64,000 nt of DNA from Radiobacillus kanasensis (GCF_021049245.1 NZ_CP088020.1:1494001-1558000); one strand, 5' to 3'. Numbered from the stretch's first letter, positions 27,117 through 35,888 are shown. Notes: generated by a model from the letters alone, not told the origin. Made by a program: numbers and translations.

Positions 27117-27595
27117 ATAGCAAATTATAAAATTTGCCTGGAGTGGATAAACATACTGCAATAGCCACGTCCAGATCCAGTCCAGCTGCGCGGGCTAGAT
27201 ACGCACGTCTAAGCGGTTCTTCTACAGTGACAAGTTCCGTCACTTACGGAGCCCTATCCGCTTCCTAACGCGCCCAGCAACTAGCGAGACTTCCCTCATC
27301 TGTACGATAACTGTTCGACGTTAGTCGAATTTCCTTAACCTTTGATAATTGAGGAGAGCCAACTAAACCAGGGCTCCTGAGCCCAACATTGGCATACCCC
27401 TTGTAGGGGCATGTTTCCCTTTATCACCGACGTAAGAATGTTCGATTAAAACCGCCGCTCCTGAGCAGTAACTCGAACCACCTGGTATGGCCTGGCGCAA
27501 TCCGTACGTGGCCCCGACAAGGGGTCTGCAGACGTTGTCCGCACAGGACGGTATTAGTCTGTAATCTTTATACCGGGCGCCCCGAGCTTTTGTTC
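27117..27595. repeat. large structured repeat, copy 2
   Basis: Same family and orientation as the copy at 25507-25890, but with about 95 extra bases after GCCACGTCCAG (roughly 27175-27270), themselves containing a GTGACAAGTTCCGTCAC hairpin. The rest aligns base for base with scattered changes; one stem change (CCTTAA with TTGAGG) keeps pairing through a G-U wobble, while others break pairs. It lies upstream of the GGDEF-EAL gene. 27596-27801 holds nothing else that I recognise. Confidence 0.75.
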
Positions 27596-27801
27596 TATTT
27601 CCTGAATTTTCGGCCGGTCTGTGGTAAAATCAACCAACTTCGCCAAGATTTGATATAATGAACGCTGTTAGAGGAACCGTTTTCAGAACTTTTGAAGGGA
27701 TTTTGCATCTTCATGTCGAAAGATATAAATACCGGAAATCATCAGCACTAGAAAACTTTATCTTGTACATACAGAACAGATAAAGGATAGGAGAAAACAA
27801 T

Positions 27802-29763
27802 ATGTCTTTTACTCGTAGGGAAGACCTTCCTATGCATCAATGGCTCATTGATCATATACAGGATGCCGTTATGTTTATTGGTGTATCAGGAGAAATCATA
27901 AATGGAAGTAAGATGGCCTATGAACTGTTAGGTGTTTCTACTTCACATGCAACTGTGCAAGATACGATATTAGATATGGATCATATTAAGATATCCGCTC
28001 GTATGAGCACCTCTTTTAGCGTGAACACTAAAGATGACGCTCGTGTAGAGGTCAAAACGAGTTATGTGAACGAATACAACATGTATTTGGTATTATTGAT
28101 ACCATCTTCTCTCCATCAGCAAACAGCTACGATGAAACATCATTTGAATCAAATGTACACGTTGAGTCAAGAGGGTCTCGTTTTATATGATGAACATCGC
28201 ATCTTAGATTGTGATCAATCATTCGCACGGATATTTGGATACACCATAGAAGAAATGAAGCAACTTTCCTTTTATGACTTATGGATGGAAAAGCATGCTA
28301 GTGATAGAAGTTTTTCTATTTATCCAAACACAGCCATCCAAATGATGGGAAAAAGGAAGGATGGAGTACCTATACATATTGAACTGCTTGTTCAGCACTA
28401 TCCAGTGCAAGACCAAGTGATTCAAACGGCATTCGTTCGTGATATTACAGACGTCGTCAAAAGTGAGCAAAGAATGGAATTTATATCTTACTATGATGAA
28501 CTAACAGACTTACCAAACCAACATTACTTTTCCAGAATTCTTGCTGATTCCATTGCTTACGCGGAAAACCACAAGGAAAAGGTTGCAGTATTTTTTATAG
28601 ATATTGACTACTTTAAACAAATTAACGATACACTTGGTTATAAGTTTGGGGACAAGTTCTTAAAAGCCTTTGGAGACCGGTTGCGATCTTTACTGGATTC
28701 CTCGATGTTCTTAGCAAGAATGAACGGGGATGAATTTATTCTTCTACTCCGACATTTCCAAAGTAAACAAGTTGCCAAAAACTTTGCTGAAAAGTTAATA
28801 AAAGCTTTTGAGCCATCTATTGTATTAGATGACCATGAAATCTTTACATCTATTAGTGTTGGGATTAGTTTTTATCCGGACCACGGAAAAGCTCCTAATG
28901 ATCTCATTAAATATGCTGATTCAGCAATGTATGTCAGTAAGGATAAACAGAGAAATCATTACCGGGAGTTTGATCCATCGATTTCAGCTCGATTTAAACA
29001 AGCTCTGACAATGGAGACGGAATTAAGAAGAGCGTTAAGTGAGAGTCAATTTGAATTGCACTATCAACCACAAAAAGAAGTGGACTCTAATCGAATTGTT
29101 GGGATGGAAGCACTTCTTCGTTGGAAGCACCCAAAATCAGGTTATATTCCCCCAAGTCGATTTATCCCGTTAGCAGAGAAATCAGGGTTTATTATCGAAT
29201 TAGGGGACTGGGTACTTCGAGAGGCATGTAAACAAAATAAACGTTGGCAAGAGCAAGGATTCGCTCCTGTTGTGGTTGGAGTAAACTTATCTGTAAAACA
29301 ATTTCATCAAAAAAACCTGGTTGGGCGTGTTGCTCAGATTCTAGAAGAAACAGGGTTAGATCCAAAATACTTGGAGCTTGAGATAACGGAGACGATAGCC
29401 ATGGCTCACGAAGAGTCCATCTTGGATACATTGAAAGGGCTTCGTGAAATCGGTGTACGTGTGTCCATTGATGATTTTGGAACCGGTTATTCCTCTTTGA
29501 AATATTTAAGTGTATTTCCTGTTACCAAATTAAAAATCGATCGAATTTTCCTTAACAGTGAACAAAAGCAAAACTTGGCCATCGTGAAGTCTATTATTCA
29601 TATGTCCCACTCTTTACAGATGAAAGTGATTGCAGAAGGGGTAGAGACAGAAGAACAGCTGAACTTTCTAAAACAGGAACGATGTGATGAGATTCAAGGC
29701 TACTTTTTTTCAAAGCCTTTGCCATTGGAAAAAGTAACGCATCTTTTATGTGAATATCAATAA
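27802..29763 (+). CDS. PAS-GGDEF-EAL cyclic-di-GMP turnover protein
   Basis: 653 residues: a PAS-like domain (about 1-105), a second PAS domain (about 110-222), GGDEF (about 223-390) and EAL (about 400-650). The diguanylate cyclase motif is NGDEF at 308-312, so the first glycine is replaced. The phosphodiesterase motif EAL is at 436-438, with DDFGTGYSSL and EGVETEEQ later, so the EAL half looks intact. It is soluble, with no membrane segment, similar in layout to B. subtilis DgcW. The ATG follows ATAGGAG. A PilZ protein at 33.2 kb is a possible c-di-GMP receptor. Confidence 0.92.
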   Translation: MSFTRREDLPMHQWLIDHIQDAVMFIGVSGEIINGSKMAYELLGVSTSHATVQDTILDMDHIKISARMSTSFSVNTKDDARVEVKTSYVNEYNMYLVLLIPSSLHQQTATMKHHLNQMYTLSQEGLVLYDEHRILDCDQSFARIFGYTIEEMKQLSFYDLWMEKHASDRSFSIYPNTAIQMMGKRKDGVPIHIELLVQHYPVQDQVIQTAFVRDITDVVKSEQRMEFISYYDELTDLPNQHYFSRILADSIAYAENHKEKVAVFFIDIDYFKQINDTLGYKFGDKFLKAFGDRLRSLLDSSMFLARMNGDEFILLLRHFQSKQVAKNFAEKLIKAFEPSIVLDDHEIFTSISVGISFYPDHGKAPNDLIKYADSAMYVSKDKQRNHYREFDPSISARFKQALTMETELRRALSESQFELHYQPQKEVDSNRIVGMEALLRWKHPKSGYIPPSRFIPLAEKSGFIIELGDWVLREACKQNKRWQEQGFAPVVVGVNLSVKQFHQKNLVGRVAQILEETGLDPKYLELEITETIAMAHEESILDTLKGLREIGVRVSIDDFGTGYSSLKYLSVFPVTKLKIDRIFLNSEQKQNLAIVKSIIHMSHSLQMKVIAEGVETEEQLNFLKQERCDEIQGYFFSKPLPLEKVTHLLCEYQ

Positions 29764-29768
29764 CAAAG

Positions 29769-29800
29769 TGGCTGGAGCATAGGCTCCAGCCATCTTTTAT
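29769..29800. terminator. bidirectional terminator
   Basis: TGGCTGGAGC and GCTCCAGCCA form a ten-base stem between convergent genes, followed by TCTTTTATT. Confidence 0.85.
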
Positions 29801-29804
29801 TACT

Positions 29805-30317
29805 TTATACTGTTGCAATTTCTTTTTTGTGGCGTCTTGTTTCAATCGGATTGTGTGCTTTTAAGAATGGGATGACCCATCTGTCTAAGCCGTAACGACC
29901 TGCGTTGTACCCTGCAACTAGTATAAATATGGTTAATAGGATCATTTGTCCGTTGGTGCTTACCGTTCCACTGAAAAGGAAGGCGAAGTTCATGATAATT
30001 CCCATTAAAGCTGCAAAGTTTGTGAAAATTCCTAAGATAAGAGCAATACCAACTAAGAATTCTCCCCACATTACTAGGAAAGTAAAGAGTTCAGCGTTCG
30101 GAATAGCAACCGTTTCTAGGAAAGCTGCCCACCATGGTTGTACAGCAGGGTGGTCTCCGGTTGCTTGACTTACAGCGCCTTGAAGGAATCCAGTTGCATC
30201 AAATCCACCTGTAATTTTGCCCCAACCGCCGGTTACCCATTGATATCCTAAATATACTCTAAGAAAAGTTAAGATGCCAGCTACAACTTTATTATTACGA
30301 ATAAATTCTACAAACAT
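29805..30317 (-). CDS. DoxX family membrane protein
   Basis: 170 residues with four hydrophobic helices; FLRVYLGYQWVTGGWGKITGG and GEFLVGIALILGIFTNFAA are typical of DoxX. Members near thiol and quinone stress genes are known in Bacillus (MhqP), but the reaction is unclear. ATG 30317 is eight bases after AAGGAG; a GTG at 30326 touches that site and is rejected. A 14-bp perfect palindrome lies at about +12 of a predicted promoter upstream. Confidence 0.85.
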   Translation of the reverse strand: MFVEFIRNNKVVAGILTFLRVYLGYQWVTGGWGKITGGFDATGFLQGAVSQATGDHPAVQPWWAAFLETVAIPNAELFTFLVMWGEFLVGIALILGIFTNFAALMGIIMNFAFLFSGTVSTNGQMILLTIFILVAGYNAGRYGLDRWVIPFLKAHNPIETRRHKKEIATV

Positions 30318-30393
30318 GTTATTCACTCCTTAAGTTTTTATACTCGGCGATTGCCAAGTCGTTCATATTGTTCATCATTTCACAAGTGGTCCG

Positions 30394-30431
30394 ACAAGAT
30401 ATCTTGTGTTTCTTACTACATGTTCATCATA
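30394..30431 (-). promoter_or_regulatory. doxX promoter with candidate operator
   Basis: On the minus strand a TATGAT -10 (30426-30431) is followed, about 12 bases past the expected start point, by the perfect palindrome ACAAGATATCTTGT (30394-30407). The position suits a repressor. The -35 is weak (TTTTCA region). The regulator is unknown. Confidence 0.45.
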
Positions 30432-30568
30432 TCACAAGCGATTCAAATGAAAATAAGTTTGTTCAACAGTTCACAATATAGAAACAAAGTTTTGTCTAAA
30501 TCGTGACAGTGATTAACGGTGGATAGAAAAATAAAGACAGCTGACGTTCCGTCAACTGTCTTAACCCC

Positions 30569-31741
30569 TTATGATGCTTGTAGTGTTTCTGTTTCTAGTA
30601 TTTCCTTTTCCATGGATATGATTTTCAACTGGTCATTTTCATAGCCAATTCGAAAACGATAGTTTATGGTTAGTTCGTTTAATTTCTTGTCAGGCTCTTT
30701 TGTTTCATGGACCACAGTAGAAGAGACCACTGCTCGATTATTGTCTGGATCAAAGTTAGTTTCCGTTTCTTTTACAGTCGTTTCTTTCATATACATAAAT
30801 TGTTCACGGAAGTTAGGATAGCTTATTTCAGCCTGTAGCTCACTTCCTAACAGGGTATAGGCATTGATGAAATCTCGTATGGAAAGACTATCAAAGAAGT
30901 AACCGATGATATAGGAAGCGTCTTCTTTCATTTGATCAGCATCAACAGATTGAGCTTCCTGTGCGAGACTATCATAATTTAAGTCTTGTTCATTCGCGTT
31001 CTTTGACCATTGTTCAATTTTTTCCATTACCGTGTTTAAAGGGATGCTAAATCCGATGTTCCCTTCATTGGAGCCAGCGGAATTAATCGCAACCACTGTT
31101 CCAGTTTCTCTATCTATTAAAGGTCCACCACTATTTCCGTTCGTAATATCCGCTGAAATTTGATAGACGTTTTCATATTGGAAGCCATCGATTTCAAAGG
31201 TTCGGTTGGTTCCTGAAATAATTCCTAAAGATACAGAGTTTTGGAAGCCGAGCGGACTACCGACCGCGATGATGTTCTTTCCGATTTCGGCTTGGTAGCT
31301 TGTACTTATCTTAGCCGGCGTCCGGTTTGAAAGCTGAGGAACGCGAATGACGGCAATATCTGTATTATCTCCAATTCCGACTAGTGCAGCTGTGTACACT
31401 TCAGCATTGGACGTTTTTACATAAATAGAAGAAGCGTCCTTTACCACATGGGCGTTGGTGATAATATCTCCCAATTCATTATATAAAAAGCCCGAGCCGA
31501 TCCTTTCTCCCGTTTCCGTAACTGTTTCTATCTGCATGACGTTTTTTTGCGCCTCGTGGACAATAGATTGCAAGTTAACCTTCGTATTTGTAGATTCGAT
31601 TTTCGTAACCATTGGTTCTTCTATGGTGAGTGTTTGGTTCGACCAGCTTTTGAAGTAGAAGGAGAGACCAATAGCTGTGATACAAAGAAAAGCAATGGAC
31701 AAAAAAATAGGTAATTTACCTTTGAAGCGGATTGTACTCAC
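30569..31741 (-). CDS. membrane-anchored trypsin-like serine protease (HtrA-like, no PDZ)
   Basis: 390 residues: one N-terminal membrane helix (about 10-30), then a trypsin-like domain with the full catalytic triad H98 (TNAHVV), D128 (NTDIAVIRV) and S204 (GNSGGPLID). No PDZ domain follows; residues 250-390 are a separate domain, perhaps NTF2-like. It probably faces outside the membrane as a quality-control protease. The GTG start has only a modest ribosome site. It lies 11 bases downstream of the zinc-ribbon/TPR gene, so the two form an operon. Confidence 0.85.
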   Translation of the reverse strand: MSTIRFKGKLPIFLSIAFLCITAIGLSFYFKSWSNQTLTIEEPMVTKIESTNTKVNLQSIVHEAQKNVMQIETVTETGERIGSGFLYNELGDIITNAHVVKDASSIYVKTSNAEVYTAALVGIGDNTDIAVIRVPQLSNRTPAKISTSYQAEIGKNIIAVGSPLGFQNSVSLGIISGTNRTFEIDGFQYENVYQISADITNGNSGGPLIDRETGTVVAINSAGSNEGNIGFSIPLNTVMEKIEQWSKNANEQDLNYDSLAQEAQSVDADQMKEDASYIIGYFFDSLSIRDFINAYTLLGSELQAEISYPNFREQFMYMKETTVKETETNFDPDNNRAVVSSTVVHETKEPDKKLNELTINYRFRIGYENDQLKIISMEKEILETETLQAS

Positions 31742-31752
31742 CTCATTCTATA

Positions 31753-32916
31753 CTAGTCTATAAACCATTTAATTTTTTTTATTTTGATTTTAATGGACGC
31801 CGGTTTTTCCTTTATGTCGTAGTGGGTGAATTCAAATTGAGCCTCTTCATCCGGATAAACAGTTTCTGGGAACGTATATAAGTCATTTGTAGCAATGGTT
31901 TCGTTTTTGCTGTTGAGTAACTCATATTCCACAGCTACAGAATTTATCGGAACAGTTGCCACACTTTTTATCCTACCAGAAACAACTAGGTTTCCTTGGT
32001 TATCTGGTTTAATATGAACCTCGACTAGTTCAACGGCATCTTCCTTATTCTTTTCTTTTTCCTCTTCAGCGGCAGTAAGCGCTTGTTCGATTCGCGCTTC
32101 CTGAGAAGTTTCAAACGCTATTTTTTCTTTCTCAATCGTTGTTTTTAAGCTTAATAGTTTTTCAGACTCTGGAGCATATTTTAGCGCATCGTTTACGACG
32201 GCTCTTGCATCTGTAAAATGTTTATCCTGTAACTGCTTAGTAGCGGTAGAATAGGCATAGGATATAATTTGTTCCTGGATTTTTTCTGCGATTTCCTTCG
32301 CTTCTTCTGTTTGTATTTCTTCTGCTTTCCAGAGCAAATTTTTTAATGTTTCATAGGATGGATTCTGGTCCATTTCAAACGTTAGTGAATCATATTGAAC
32401 AGCCTTACGATAAGAAGAGATGGTGCTAATCAACTGATTTACGACTTTTCCATTATAGTTTTTGATTAATTTTTCTGCTTCTTGAAGAATGGTTAGAGAC
32501 TCCTGAAACTTTTGGTCGTTTGAATAATTCTTGGCAAGTAGTAATTTTTCCTCGACATCTTGTGCCGCTTTCGTAAATTCAAGACTAATGGAAGCTGCCG
32601 GGAATTTTTGTTTTCGATCTATTGCCTCATTAAACAGTTTTTGTGCGTCTTTATATTGGCCTTCTAGTGCTTTCTGATGACCTTCTTCATATGCCTCAAG
32701 TGCTTTCGATTCTTGATGGTAGGTAAAAAGAAATACAACGCCAGTGACCAAGATTATTATACTTAACGTAATTAGTGGGGGAAACCATCTTTTATTCCGT
32801 TCTTTTTTACTTCTTTGAGAGCGGGTAAAAAGATCTTGCGGCAACTCTCGTCCACAATGAAAACAAAAGGATTCTTCTGCTTGCACCTTATTTCCGCAGT
32901 ATGGACAATGCAGCAT
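31753..32916 (-). CDS. zinc-ribbon membrane protein with TPR-like repeats
   Basis: 387 residues from ATG 32916 (AGGTG upstream; the ATG at 32943 has none). An N-terminal zinc ribbon (C4, C7, C18, C21) precedes one membrane helix (about 43-65), then an extracytoplasmic helical region (70-280) with TPR-like units such as ALEGQYKDAQKLFNEAID, and a beta-rich C-terminal domain of the FxLYD-like type (about 300-385). It is encoded directly before the trypsin-like protease and may recruit it or its substrates; that pairing is inferred from position. Confidence 0.75.
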   Translation of the reverse strand: MLHCPYCGNKVQAEESFCFHCGRELPQDLFTRSQRSKKERNKRWFPPLITLSIIILVTGVVFLFTYHQESKALEAYEEGHQKALEGQYKDAQKLFNEAIDRKQKFPAASISLEFTKAAQDVEEKLLLAKNYSNDQKFQESLTILQEAEKLIKNYNGKVVNQLISTISSYRKAVQYDSLTFEMDQNPSYETLKNLLWKAEEIQTEEAKEIAEKIQEQIISYAYSTATKQLQDKHFTDARAVVNDALKYAPESEKLLSLKTTIEKEKIAFETSQEARIEQALTAAEEEKEKNKEDAVELVEVHIKPDNQGNLVVSGRIKSVATVPINSVAVEYELLNSKNETIATNDLYTFPETVYPDEEAQFEFTHYDIKEKPASIKIKIKKIKWFID

Positions 32917-33083
32917 ACCACACCTGCTTTCTTTTTTGATCATACATATGTGAATCTTTTTTAGTTTAACATACTAGTACTTCCATCAGAACCCATTAAC
33001 TGATACTATATAAGTATTGAAAATTTGGTAATTAAGGATAGACTATACAGAAGATTGTCATAGGTAAAGTAGGGGGTGCAAGA

Positions 33084-33161
33084 ATGACTACAGTGTTTTC
33101 CATCATCTGCGTATTAATTTTACTTGTATTCGCTGGATACTCCATTTTTGATAATGGATGA
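33084..33161 (+). CDS. very small membrane peptide (25 aa)
   Basis: MTTVFSIICVLILLVFAGYS plus five residues: a single hydrophobic helix and short polar tail. The ATG follows AGGGGGTGC at good spacing, and a hairpin terminator begins 17 bases after the stop. Such peptides often regulate membrane proteins or sporulation, but nothing here names the target. Confidence 0.55.
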   Translation: MTTVFSIICVLILLVFAGYSIFDNG

Positions 33162-33177
33162 TCATCAGTCATACATA

Positions 33178-33205
33178 AAGGGAGTCTCTTTGGAGGCTCC
33201 CTTTT
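33178..33205. terminator. terminator
   Basis: AAGGGAG and CTCCCTT arms with an inner GTC/GGC stretch, then TTTTG; between the small membrane peptide and the convergent PilZ gene. Confidence 0.75.
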
Positions 33206-33211
33206 GTACTT

Positions 33212-33589
33212 TTACTCAGACTCATTTCGATTCGACAATCTCTGATTCCGTACGAATTGCTTGAGTTGAGAGGTAATTTGGTCTTGAGTCTGTTCGTCTG
33301 TATCAAGCTGTACACCACAATGATATTTATTCGACAAGTCTTTCATCCAAACAATTTCCCCTGTTGTGACACAATGTTGGTCAAGGAGCGTAAATTCGAT
33401 GATATATTGTTTGTTTTGTTCAATCGGAATATCCGTAGAGCACTCCATCCTTACACCACTTAAGCTGACATCCAATAAAAGAACTTGATACGTGGAAGAC
33501 GGTGTATCTTCAGCCGTTAATGTTTTAATATTCGCTGGTATTGGTTGCTCAAATGAGAAGCGATAAGGTTCATTTCGTTTATAATACAT
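33212..33589 (-). CDS. PilZ domain protein
   Basis: 125 residues, a single PilZ domain. The DxSxxG motif is present as DVSLSG near residue 50, and an arginine pair (KRNEPYR, residues 4-10) lies near the N-terminus, but its spacing is one residue longer than the usual RxxxR, so c-di-GMP binding is plausible, not certain. No catalytic or membrane part. The ATG follows AGAGAGG. Its promoter region faces the spo0E-like genes. Confidence 0.75.
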   Translation of the reverse strand: MYYKRNEPYRFSFEQPIPANIKTLTAEDTPSSTYQVLLLDVSLSGVRMECSTDIPIEQNKQYIIEFTLLDQHCVTTGEIVWMKDLSNKYHCGVQLDTDEQTQDQITSQLKQFVRNQRLSNRNESE

Positions 33590-33837
33590 AGAAAACCTCT
33601 CTCATACATTAATGATCTATATAGCCTGGCATTGTTTTTCGTGTATAGGTATATTTTCGGTTAAAGTATGAATGAAGTAAATAGTTCTTCGTAAAAAATG
33701 ATACAAAAGTACCGATTTGTCAAAAAGTTAACATATTTTCACCGAAAAATTTGTCTAATATTGCGATTAGCTTTACTTCGAGATATTTGTTTGTCATAAT
33801 CAAAAGCGTTTGATAAATAAAGAAAGAGGTAAGAAAA

Positions 33838-34017
33838 ATGAAGGATTTAGGTGTAGTACTAGGAGATACTGATTTACAGGCAAAGATTGTTAGAAAGAGA
33901 AAAAGAATGTTTCAAATTGCAGAAAAGTATGGAATGAATAGTGTACCTACGATTAAAATCTCCCAAGAGCTAGATGTTCTCATTAACCAATATCAACGAA
34001 TTAAGTATCCGAGCTAA
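33838..34017 (+). CDS. Spo0E-like aspartyl-phosphate phosphatase
   Basis: 59 residues, two predicted helices, with the Spo0E signature SQELDVLINQYQ near residues 42-53. Family members dephosphorylate Spo0A-P and delay sporulation. The N-terminal QAKIVRKRKRMFQIAEKYG matches the first helix of the family. The ATG is seven bases after AAAGAGGT. A second family member follows within 80 bases. Confidence 0.8.
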   Translation: MKDLGVVLGDTDLQAKIVRKRKRMFQIAEKYGMNSVPTIKISQELDVLINQYQRIKYPS

Positions 34018-34093
34018 TGTGGGAAAATACTGTTTTACCTATATATGCTATGGTAAAATAAGCATAGTAGAGAGGGGGTAACTCGGTATTTAA

Positions 34094-34255
34094 ATGAGTA
34101 ATGTCGAAGAATTACTACTTAGAATAGAATTTCTTAGAAATAGAATGACCGAGATTGCCTTGGAGAAGGGTTTTACCAGTGCTGAATCGATTTATCTCAG
34201 TCAAGAACTGGACAAGCTTTTAAATCAGTATGAAGCACAAAAAACTAAATTATAA
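34094..34255 (+). CDS. Spo0E-like aspartyl-phosphate phosphatase, second copy
   Basis: 53 residues with the same two-helix layout and signature SQELDKLLNQYE near residues 36-47. It is closely spaced after the first copy but diverged in sequence, so the pair is not a recent duplication. The ribosome site AGAGGGGG lies about 15 bases before the ATG, an unusually long gap, and an in-frame stop directly precedes the ATG, so no earlier start is available. Translation may be weak. Confidence 0.72.
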   Translation: MSNVEELLLRIEFLRNRMTEIALEKGFTSAESIYLSQELDKLLNQYEAQKTKL

Positions 34256-34309
34256 TAGCCATGACCCTTTATTGAAAAATAAAGGTTTTTTTCTTATTAA
34301 CTGAATTTA

Positions 34310-34620
34310 GGCTAGGACAAATGCTGCCTTGCGCCGAGGAAGCTTACTTCGAAGCGTTACTAGTAGACTCAGGTGAATCTTTTGCTGTCTTCACCTCGTG
34401 CTGTTCTCACAGGACAAGGAAATCTTCTTTGAATAAGCATCGCACGAAACATCCACTGCTACGCTTCCCGTAACCACGAGCAATCACGATATAATCATTA
34501 GCAACAAAATGAGATAAGCACCGTAATAGAGAAATCCGAACTGATTCGAATTCTTTAAATTTCGAACCATAGTTCGGATTATATTATGGTTAAGACAACA
34601 TTTGTCCCAACCTCTCTACG
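34310..34620 (-). repeat. dispersed repeats: family C-like plus family A, copy 2
   Basis: 34325-34480 matches the opposite strand of 16653-16800 (for example GCCGAGGAAGCTTACTTC and CACAGGACAAGGAAATCTTC). 34500-34620 is family A on the minus strand: AGGTTGGGACAAATGTTGTC, then CCGAACTATGGTTCGAA and TTCGAATCAGTTCGGATT. The region 34256-34622 contains no gene. Confidence 0.72.
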
Positions 34621-34622
34621 AC

Positions 34623-35780
34623 CTATAGATAAGATTGAAAATAAGTTTCTAGACGATTTAACCCTTCTTCTAGTGTTTCCATACTATAAGCATAGGAGAT
34701 CCGAACATATCCTTCTCCCAATACAGAAAATGCACTTCCAGGTACAACTGCTAAATGAGCTTTATCAACTATATCAATCGCCACATCGAATACTGCTTTT
34801 CCGCCTGTTGGAATTTTAGGGAACAGATAGAACGCACCACTAGGTAACTCCAGCTCCAACCCCATCTTTTTTAGTCTATTATAGCAATAGTCTCTTCTTC
34901 GAAGATATTGTTCTCTCATTGGGATTGCATCATCCATTCCGTTCGACAGGGCCTCTAATGCCGCGTACTGACTAACGGAAGCGGCACAAGATACGTTATA
35001 TTGGTGGACTTTAATAAGGTGGCTTGCCAACCATTCGGGAGCAAGGATAAAGCCAATTCGCCAGCCCGTCATAGAATGAGATTTTGATAATCCATTGATG
35101 ACAATCGTTTTATCACGCATTCCGGGAAAGGATGCAATGGAACAATGCTTTCCTTCATACACTAATTCACTATAAATTTCATCTGATAGAACAAAAATAT
35201 CCCGATTCTTTAACTCATCTGCTATTTCTCGTAATTCTAGCTCGGAAAGAGTGGCACCCGTTGGGTTGGACGGATAAGGGAGCAGTACACATTTCGTTTT
35301 ATCCGTTATATGTTCTTTAATCAGTTCTCTAGTCAGTTTAAATTGATGATTGGTTGTATCCACATGAACGGGAATCCCTCCTGCCAATCGGATTAGTGGC
35401 TCATATCCAGGATAAACCGGTCCAGGTAAAAGGACTTCATCCCCAGGGGACAGTATCGTTCTTAATGTTATATCTATTGCCTGAGAGGCACCAACAGTGA
35501 CGATAATTTCTTTTTCCGAGGAGTAGGTAAGGGCATATTTATCTCGAACAAAAGTATGAATGGCTTGCCTTAAAGATAAAATGCCGGCATTTGGCGTATA
35601 AACAGTATGATTGTCTTGGATAGCTGTAATTCCAGCCTGTTTTACATGTGTTGGAGTTTCAAAATCCGGCTGACCAATGGTTAAGGATAGAACGTTTTCC
35701 TGCCCAGATACCATGTTATAAAATTTGCGAATGCCAGATATTTCAATGTTCTCTACGTGGTTATTGATGGCTAGTTTCAT
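34623..35780 (-). CDS. class I/II PLP aminotransferase (PatA-like)
   Basis: 385 residues of the aspartate aminotransferase fold-type I family. The PLP lysine lies in NGLSKSHSMTGWRIGF, with YPSNPTGATLS and the VLSDEIYSELVY motif before it. In B. subtilis PatA acts in lysine/diaminopimelate synthesis or aromatic transamination, and the neighbouring ykyB and yku genes support that identity. ATG 35780 follows AGGAGG; the longer frame to 35858 has no ribosome site. Confidence 0.88.
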   Translation of the reverse strand: MKLAINNHVENIEISGIRKFYNMVSGQENVLSLTIGQPDFETPTHVKQAGITAIQDNHTVYTPNAGILSLRQAIHTFVRDKYALTYSSEKEIIVTVGASQAIDITLRTILSPGDEVLLPGPVYPGYEPLIRLAGGIPVHVDTTNHQFKLTRELIKEHITDKTKCVLLPYPSNPTGATLSELELREIADELKNRDIFVLSDEIYSELVYEGKHCSIASFPGMRDKTIVINGLSKSHSMTGWRIGFILAPEWLASHLIKVHQYNVSCAASVSQYAALEALSNGMDDAIPMREQYLRRRDYCYNRLKKMGLELELPSGAFYLFPKIPTGGKAVFDVAIDIVDKAHLAVVPGSAFSVLGEGYVRISYAYSMETLEEGLNRLETYFQSYL

Positions 35781-35888
35781 AAGTCCTCCTGTAATTTTTA
35801 CAAAATGTTCAAACAATTTCGTATATTTATCGAAAAACGTGTAGTATAATGAAAGCATTCCATTATTCGACCATAAGGAGAAATGTTC

